From positions 1 through 10,194 of the forward strand of contig JARLHB010000059.1 of the NCBI GenBank assembly GCA_031292465.1: a stretch of DNA of 10,194 bases, read 5' to 3'. A program made the translations under genes and the position numbers. Below the pieces are notes generated by a model. That model saw nothing but the letters and a program-made list of their open reading frames with translations, did no database searches and had not been told where the DNA came from. Shown piece after piece: positions 6,609-10,194 of this stretch. Position 1 is the stretch's first letter. The number at the start of each line of letters is the position of its first letter. Origin of the DNA: Ignavibacteriaceae bacterium (GTDB taxonomy: Bacteria; Bacteroidota; Ignavibacteria; Ignavibacteriales; Ignavibacteriaceae).

Positions 6609-7358
6609 ATGAGATATCTTTTAGTAATTCCGTCAATTGATATAAAGAATGGAAAAACCGTCAGAGTTGTCCAGGGAATACCGGAATTAAATTGTAATGA
6701 ATACGGAAGTGACCCGGTTGAAATGGCAAAAATCTGGCGTACGGAAAATGCAAAACTTATTCATATTGTTGATTTTGATGGTGCAGCCGACCATAGCAGA
6801 AATAACCTGCAAATAATAAGGGAAATTTGCGAGTCAGTTATTATTCCTGTTCAATTTGCAGGTGGAATTAGAACCCCTGAAGATGTTGAAGCAATAATGG
6901 ATACAGGAATAAGCCGCCTGGTTATGAGCACAATGGCAATAGAAAATCCTGATTTCTTCATAAGTATTTTTAAAAAGTACGGCCCATTAAAAATTGCAAT
7001 CGCTTTGGATATTGTTGATGAGGAACTGGTAATAAAAGGCAGAAAAATTATGACCGGCATAAATTACTTGGATTTTGCAAAAAAGATGTCTGGCATTGGC
7101 GTGGAAAGATTCATTGTTACCGATGTACTTAGGAACGGCATTCTTGGCGGCCCTAACCTAATTTATTCTACTAATGTTGCAGAGGTTACTAAAGGCAAAG
7201 TAACATTATCCGGCGGTATTCGAAATAAAGATGAATTAATGGACGTTCAAAAACTTATGCCTTTTGGAGTTGATTCTGTTATTGTTGGAAGGGCATTATA
7301 TGAAAACCGATTCCCCTGCCAAAAAATGTGGCGCGTAGCAGAATCAGGTATTTTTTAA
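6609..7358 (+). CDS. HisA-like (beta/alpha)8-barrel protein, ProFAR isomerase family
   Basis: A 249-residue TIM-barrel protein of HisA length. HisA performs the Amadori isomerisation of ProFAR to PRFAR in histidine synthesis. The family core is present: Asp11 in PSIDI (general base position), RVVQG, HIVDFDGA, the first phosphate loop AGGIR (84-88), Asp134 in ALDIVD (second catalytic Asp), Thr171 in VTDVLRNGILGGPN, and the second phosphate loop SGGIR (201-205) with GRALYE. Differences from textbook HisA are AGG for GGG in the first loop, RNG for the usual RDG, and a remodelled loop after RVVQG (IPELNCNEYG). Catalytic residues are kept, so isomerase activity is plausible, but no other his gene is near and the neighbours are signalling proteins. 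It may be the cell's only HisA, or a paralogue with another phosphosugar substrate. The ATG at 6609 lacks a clear ribosome site. Confidence 0.82.
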   Translation: MRYLLVIPSIDIKNGKTVRVVQGIPELNCNEYGSDPVEMAKIWRTENAKLIHIVDFDGAADHSRNNLQIIREICESVIIPVQFAGGIRTPEDVEAIMDTGISRLVMSTMAIENPDFFISIFKKYGPLKIAIALDIVDEELVIKGRKIMTGINYLDFAKKMSGIGVERFIVTDVLRNGILGGPNLIYSTNVAEVTKGKVTLSGGIRNKDELMDVQKLMPFGVDSVIVGRALYENRFPCQKMWRVAESGIF

Positions 7359-7430
7359 TATATTTATACTAGCGCATACTCAGACTGATTATTCCTCAAA
7401 ATAAACTTTTTCTTTTAGTATGAGGGAACG

Positions 7431-7988
7431 ATGGACAAGGATGAGAACGAAATAATTCACAGTAATTTTTGGTCTAATTTCTTTGGCTCATCCGCTAAAA
7501 AAGCCGACCTGAAAAGCCATATTTTATCTGTGCCAATCTTTAAAGATTTAAACCAGAGCGAAATATCACACCTTACAAAAATTATACATAACAGAAATTA
7601 TATTGCCGGCGAATTTATATTCTGCGAAGGAGATCCGGGCATAGGCATATACATTATCAGGAATGGCGAAGTAATAATCCGGCGAAACCTTGAAAACGGA
7701 AGCTATTATCCGCTGGCTTCTTTTAACAGGGGTGATTTCTTTGGGGAATTAGCGCTTATTGACGAAGAAAAAAGATCTGCCTCAGCATTAGCCAAAACTG
7801 ATGTAAACCTTTCTGTTATATTTAAACCGGAACTGGATGAATTTATAGAAAGGTTTCCTCAAAAAGGCATTAAGATATTGCGGGGCATTACTGAAATTGT
7901 AGCTACAAGATTAAGAAAATTAAATGATGAGAATATTCTTCTTCAGAATATGTTAAAAATTAAATCGGAGAAAGGATATGGAACCTGA
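7431..7988 (+). CDS. Cyclic nucleotide-binding domain protein without DNA-binding domain
   Basis: A 185-residue soluble protein with one CRP-like cNMP-binding domain (about 31-150). The phosphate-binding cassette GDFFGELALIDEEKRSASALA spans 101-121 and keeps the ribose/phosphate-contacting Glu106 and Arg115-Ser116, so binding of cAMP or a similar ligand is plausible. After it comes only a long helix (about 143-180) with VATRLRKLNDENILLQNML, probably the C-helix dimer interface; the winged HTH of CRP/FNR is absent. The N-terminal 30 residues are polar with an aromatic patch (NFWSNFFGS). It is thus more likely an allosteric or scaffolding protein than a transcription factor. GAGG is five bases before the ATG. 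Its last 11 bases overlap the start of the universal stress protein gene, so the two are translationally coupled and may act together. Confidence 0.88.
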   Translation: MDKDENEIIHSNFWSNFFGSSAKKADLKSHILSVPIFKDLNQSEISHLTKIIHNRNYIAGEFIFCEGDPGIGIYIIRNGEVIIRRNLENGSYYPLASFNRGDFFGELALIDEEKRSASALAKTDVNLSVIFKPELDEFIERFPQKGIKILRGITEIVATRLRKLNDENILLQNMLKIKSEKGYGT

Positions 7989-8463
7989 AATAAAAAAAAT
8001 ATTAGTCCCCATCGATTTTTCTGATTATTCCAAACGGGCACTAAAATATGCAGTAAATTTTGCTAAGAAATTTAACGCACAGCTTTTCCTGATATACGTG
8101 GTTGAACCCATAATTTATCCACCTGATTTTAGTATGGGGCAAATTGCAATCCCCAGTGTGGATCTTGAAATGGATAAAAGAGCATTTGAGGAATTAAACA
8201 AGCTTGCGGAAAAGGAAATTCCTGCGGAATTAATTGCAAATACAATTGTAAAAACGGGCAAACCGTTTATAGAAATTATCGAAACTGCAAGTGAAGAAAA
8301 TATAGACATTGTAATAATAGCGACTCACGGACATACGGGAATGGAACACATTTTATTTGGAAGCACTGCAGAAAAGGTTGTAAGAAAAGCGCCCTGCCCT
8401 GTTCTTATTTTAAGAGAGCCCGTTAAGAGCGCTGATTCTGCAAAAGAAATCAAAAAAGGATAG
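7978..8463 (+). CDS. Universal stress protein (UspA family)
   Basis: A 161-residue single-domain Usp, slightly longer than the usual 140-150. It begins with the typical KKILVPIDFSDYSKRALKYA, with Asp at the nucleotide-contacting position of the first strand, and ends with the ATP-binding motif in ATHGHTGMEHILFGST (115-130) followed by APCPVLILR. The canonical motif is G-x2-G-x9-G-S/T; here the first Gly is Ala115 while Gly118, Gly128 and Ser129 are kept, a common variant still compatible with ATP binding. A loop at about 44-60 (EPIIYPPDFSMGQIAIP) is as in many two-helix insert Usps. The start at 7978 overlaps the cNMP gene, with GGAGAAAGGAT just upstream. The gene ends 13 bases from the convergent polyprenyl synthase stop with no terminator visible between them. 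Specific stress and partners are unknown. Confidence 0.93.
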   Translation: MEPEIKKILVPIDFSDYSKRALKYAVNFAKKFNAQLFLIYVVEPIIYPPDFSMGQIAIPSVDLEMDKRAFEELNKLAEKEIPAELIANTIVKTGKPFIEIIETASEENIDIVIIATHGHTGMEHILFGSTAEKVVRKAPCPVLILREPVKSADSAKEIKKG

Positions 8464-8476
8464 AATCGGAAAGTTT

Positions 8477-9457
8477 TTAGCTTTTGCGGTTAATAACAAA
8501 ATCTACCAGTTCGCTAAGCGAGGTTTTGCTTGGGGAATCAGGAAATACAGACAGAACTGCTTTAGCCTTTTCGGAGTATGAAGCGGCCGTGTCAGAAGCA
8601 TACTCTATGCCTTTATTTCTTTTAACAAAATTTATTACTTCTTCAACCGAACCGTTTTTATCCGGGTTTTTAATAAACTTTTTTATTCTGGAAGCCTCAT
8701 TCTTCGATACTTGCTGCAGAGAATAAATTAAAGGAAGAGTTATTTTCTTTTCTTTTATATCTGCACCGACAGGTTTACCAATAGTAGCTGTGTTGCCTTC
8801 ATAATCAAGAATATCATCTCTAATTTGAAAGGCTATTCCCAAATATTCCCCGAATTTTTTCATAGCTTCATTATACGTAGCATCAGAAGATGTACTTAAA
8901 GTCCCTATCTGGCAGCAGGTTTCTAATAAAGAAGCAGTTTTATCGGAAATAATCCTGAAATAAGTTTCTTCATCAATATCCAATTTCCTTGTCTTCTTAA
9001 TTTGGAGCAATTCTCCTTCAGACATCCTTTTTACGGAAGTGGTAATTACATCAAGAAAATCGAAGTCTTTTCCATGCACGGCAATAAGAAGGCCGCGGGA
9101 TAACAGGTAATCCCCCATTAAAACAGCAATTTTATTCTTGAAAACTTTATTTACAGACCAGAACCCTCTTCTTTTATCAGCGTTATCCACAACATCATCA
9201 TGTACAAGAGTAGCGGTATGAAGCAGTTCAACCATAACTGCGCCCCTGTATGTACGTTCGGTAACTCCGCCTGAAACCTTTGCCGCAAGAAGTACAAGAA
9301 GCGGCCTTATCTTCTTCCCTTTTTGCCTGATAATATACCTTGCTACCAGGTCAATAAGGGTAACATTAGACTTCATGGATTGTTTGAATATCTCATCAAA
9401 TTTTTCCAATTCAGACTTGATAGGAAGGCTAATATCTGAAAGTTTATTTTTAATCAA
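8477..9457 (-). CDS. Long-chain trans-polyprenyl diphosphate synthase
   Basis: A 326-residue all-helical enzyme that condenses isopentenyl diphosphate onto an allylic primer, probably to make the menaquinone side chain. Motifs in order: GKKIRP (47-52), first aspartate-rich motif DDVVD (87-91) followed by RRG, second motif DDILD (214-218) after FQIR, and GKPVGADIKEKKITLP (227-242), in which the usual EGK is EKK. The residue five before the first DDxxD is the small Ala82 rather than an aromatic, which in this family goes with long products; octaprenyl or similar is likely, exact length unknown. The start is TTG at 9457, overlapping the tatC stop by TTGA; there is no nearby ATG until residue 28, which would remove the N-terminal helix. 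Translational coupling to tatC is likely. The 3' end converges on the Usp gene. Confidence 0.92.
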   Translation of the reverse strand: MIKNKLSDISLPIKSELEKFDEIFKQSMKSNVTLIDLVARYIIRQKGKKIRPLLVLLAAKVSGGVTERTYRGAVMVELLHTATLVHDDVVDNADKRRGFWSVNKVFKNKIAVLMGDYLLSRGLLIAVHGKDFDFLDVITTSVKRMSEGELLQIKKTRKLDIDEETYFRIISDKTASLLETCCQIGTLSTSSDATYNEAMKKFGEYLGIAFQIRDDILDYEGNTATIGKPVGADIKEKKITLPLIYSLQQVSKNEASRIKKFIKNPDKNGSVEEVINFVKRNKGIEYASDTAASYSEKAKAVLSVFPDSPSKTSLSELVDFVINRKS

Positions 9458-10155
9458 GATTTCTTACGAGCTAGTTTAGAAATTATTATGCTTATTTCAT
9501 ATAACAGTACCAATGGAGCGGCTAAAATCAATTGTGAAACCGGATCGGTACCGGGCGTTAAAAATGCAGCAGCTATAAAGATAAGTACAATTGCGTGCCG
9601 CCTGTATTTTCTCATAAATGCCGGTGTTAATATACCAATTTTTGTAAGAAAAAAAGATATCATAGGTAACTCAAACACCAGGCCCGAACCAAGCATTATG
9701 CTTATAATTATGGACATGTATTCATCAATAGCGAATACATTTTTTATGTCTGCCGAGCCAAACTGCGCTGCAAATTTTAACGACATTGGCAGCATTACAA
9801 AATAAGCGAACGTAATTCCAATAAGAAAACACAGCGTGGAGAACACAACTATTCCGGATATATATCTCCGCTCGTTTTTTCTTAATGCAGGTGAAATAAA
9901 TTTCCAGAACTGAAAAAAAATATTAGGAAGGCTTAATATAACCCCACCGACCATAGCTACTTCAAAATACAGCATTAACTGTCCGAAAGGCTTTAAATTC
10001 TGAAGAGCTACACCGGAGTGTTTTGCAGGAGTAAGTAATACTTTATCCACAATGAAATCTATAAATATCCAGCAAAGCAGGGTGCCAACGGCTACCCCGA
10101 TTAAAGAATATATAATTCTCCACCTTAATTCTTCAAGATGTTCAAGAAAAGTCAT
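9454..10155 (-). CDS. tatC: TatC, twin-arginine translocase receptor subunit (start may lie outside window)
   Basis: TatC recognises twin-arginine signal peptides and exports folded proteins across the inner membrane with TatA/B. Six membrane helices and the family landmarks are present: FLEHLEELRWRI at the cytoplasmic N-terminus (Glu5, Glu8, Glu9), FWKFISPALRKNERR (Glu95, matching E. coli Glu103), GSGLVFELP with the membrane-buried Glu162 (E. coli Glu170), and FLTPGTDPVSQ (Asp204). From the ATG at 10155 it is 233 residues. However, the frame stays open through 13 more codons to the right edge, encoding a very acidic stretch (HSADEDDSDSE), and the ATG has no Shine-Dalgarno at proper distance, so the true start may be beyond 10194. 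No tatA is in the window. The stop overlaps the polyprenyl synthase start. Confidence 0.95.
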   Translation of the reverse strand: MTFLEHLEELRWRIIYSLIGVAVGTLLCWIFIDFIVDKVLLTPAKHSGVALQNLKPFGQLMLYFEVAMVGGVILSLPNIFFQFWKFISPALRKNERRYISGIVVFSTLCFLIGITFAYFVMLPMSLKFAAQFGSADIKNVFAIDEYMSIIISIMLGSGLVFELPMISFFLTKIGILTPAFMRKYRRHAIVLIFIAAAFLTPGTDPVSQLILAAPLVLLYEISIIISKLARKKS

Positions 10156-10194
10156 CTCGGAATCAGAATCATCCTCATCCGCAGAATGAACCTG

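Noticed and set aside
9488..9805. Plus-strand open frame of 105 codons.
   Set aside because: Antisense to tatC, with no family signal and no ribosome site.
1..10194. Searched by eye for CRISPR repeats, tRNA or rRNA, insertion-sequence ends, attachment sites and defence genes.
   Set aside because: No regularly spaced repeats, cloverleaf, transposase, integrase or known defence domain was seen.

Overview
The window is AT-rich bacterial DNA with about ten protein genes, no RNA genes, no insertion sequences and no CRISPR array. The gene content points to a low-GC, membrane-enveloped bacterium that respires with menaquinone. This rests on a membrane-bound CCG-type Fe-S oxidoreductase of the ETF:menaquinone oxidoreductase kind, a long-chain polyprenyl diphosphate synthase, TatC and a PAS-rich soluble histidine kinase. 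The style fits the Bacteroidota/Chlorobi/Ignavibacteria neighbourhood, but that placement is an impression from family resemblance, not a computed result. Several genes appear to start with TTG.

Layout. (1) Positions 1-3477, minus strand: a probable three-gene operon read right to left. It holds an alpha/beta hydrolase, then bioY (biotin uptake S-component), then a large membrane Fe-S oxidoreductase that runs off the left edge just before its expected C-terminus. (2) Positions 3478-4954: a small HTH regulator with a C-terminal coiled coil (minus strand), with a strong intrinsic terminator after it. It sits between two long, very AT-rich non-coding stretches that hold palindromes, short repeats and weak promoter-like elements. 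(3) Positions 4955-8463, plus strand: a soluble PAS-PAS histidine kinase without a visible response regulator, a HisA-like TIM-barrel protein without other histidine genes, and a tightly overlapping pair encoding a cyclic-nucleotide-binding protein with no DNA-binding domain and a universal stress protein. (4) Positions 8477-10194, minus strand: tatC, possibly starting outside the window, followed by a long-chain polyprenyl diphosphate synthase whose start overlaps the tatC stop. This unit converges on the stress-protein gene with only 13 bases between stop codons.

How the genes may work together. The left operon joins biotin uptake with delivery of electrons from acyl-CoA oxidation (via ETF) to menaquinone. 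The polyprenyl synthase on the right probably makes the menaquinone side chain. The middle is a signalling neighbourhood (kinase, cNMP-binding protein, stress protein). The cNMP/USP pair looks translationally coupled and could act as one module. I see no clear defence system, phage or mobile element. The most interesting items are the orphan HisA homologue among signalling genes, the cNMP/USP pair, and the structured but uncoded region around the small HTH regulator.
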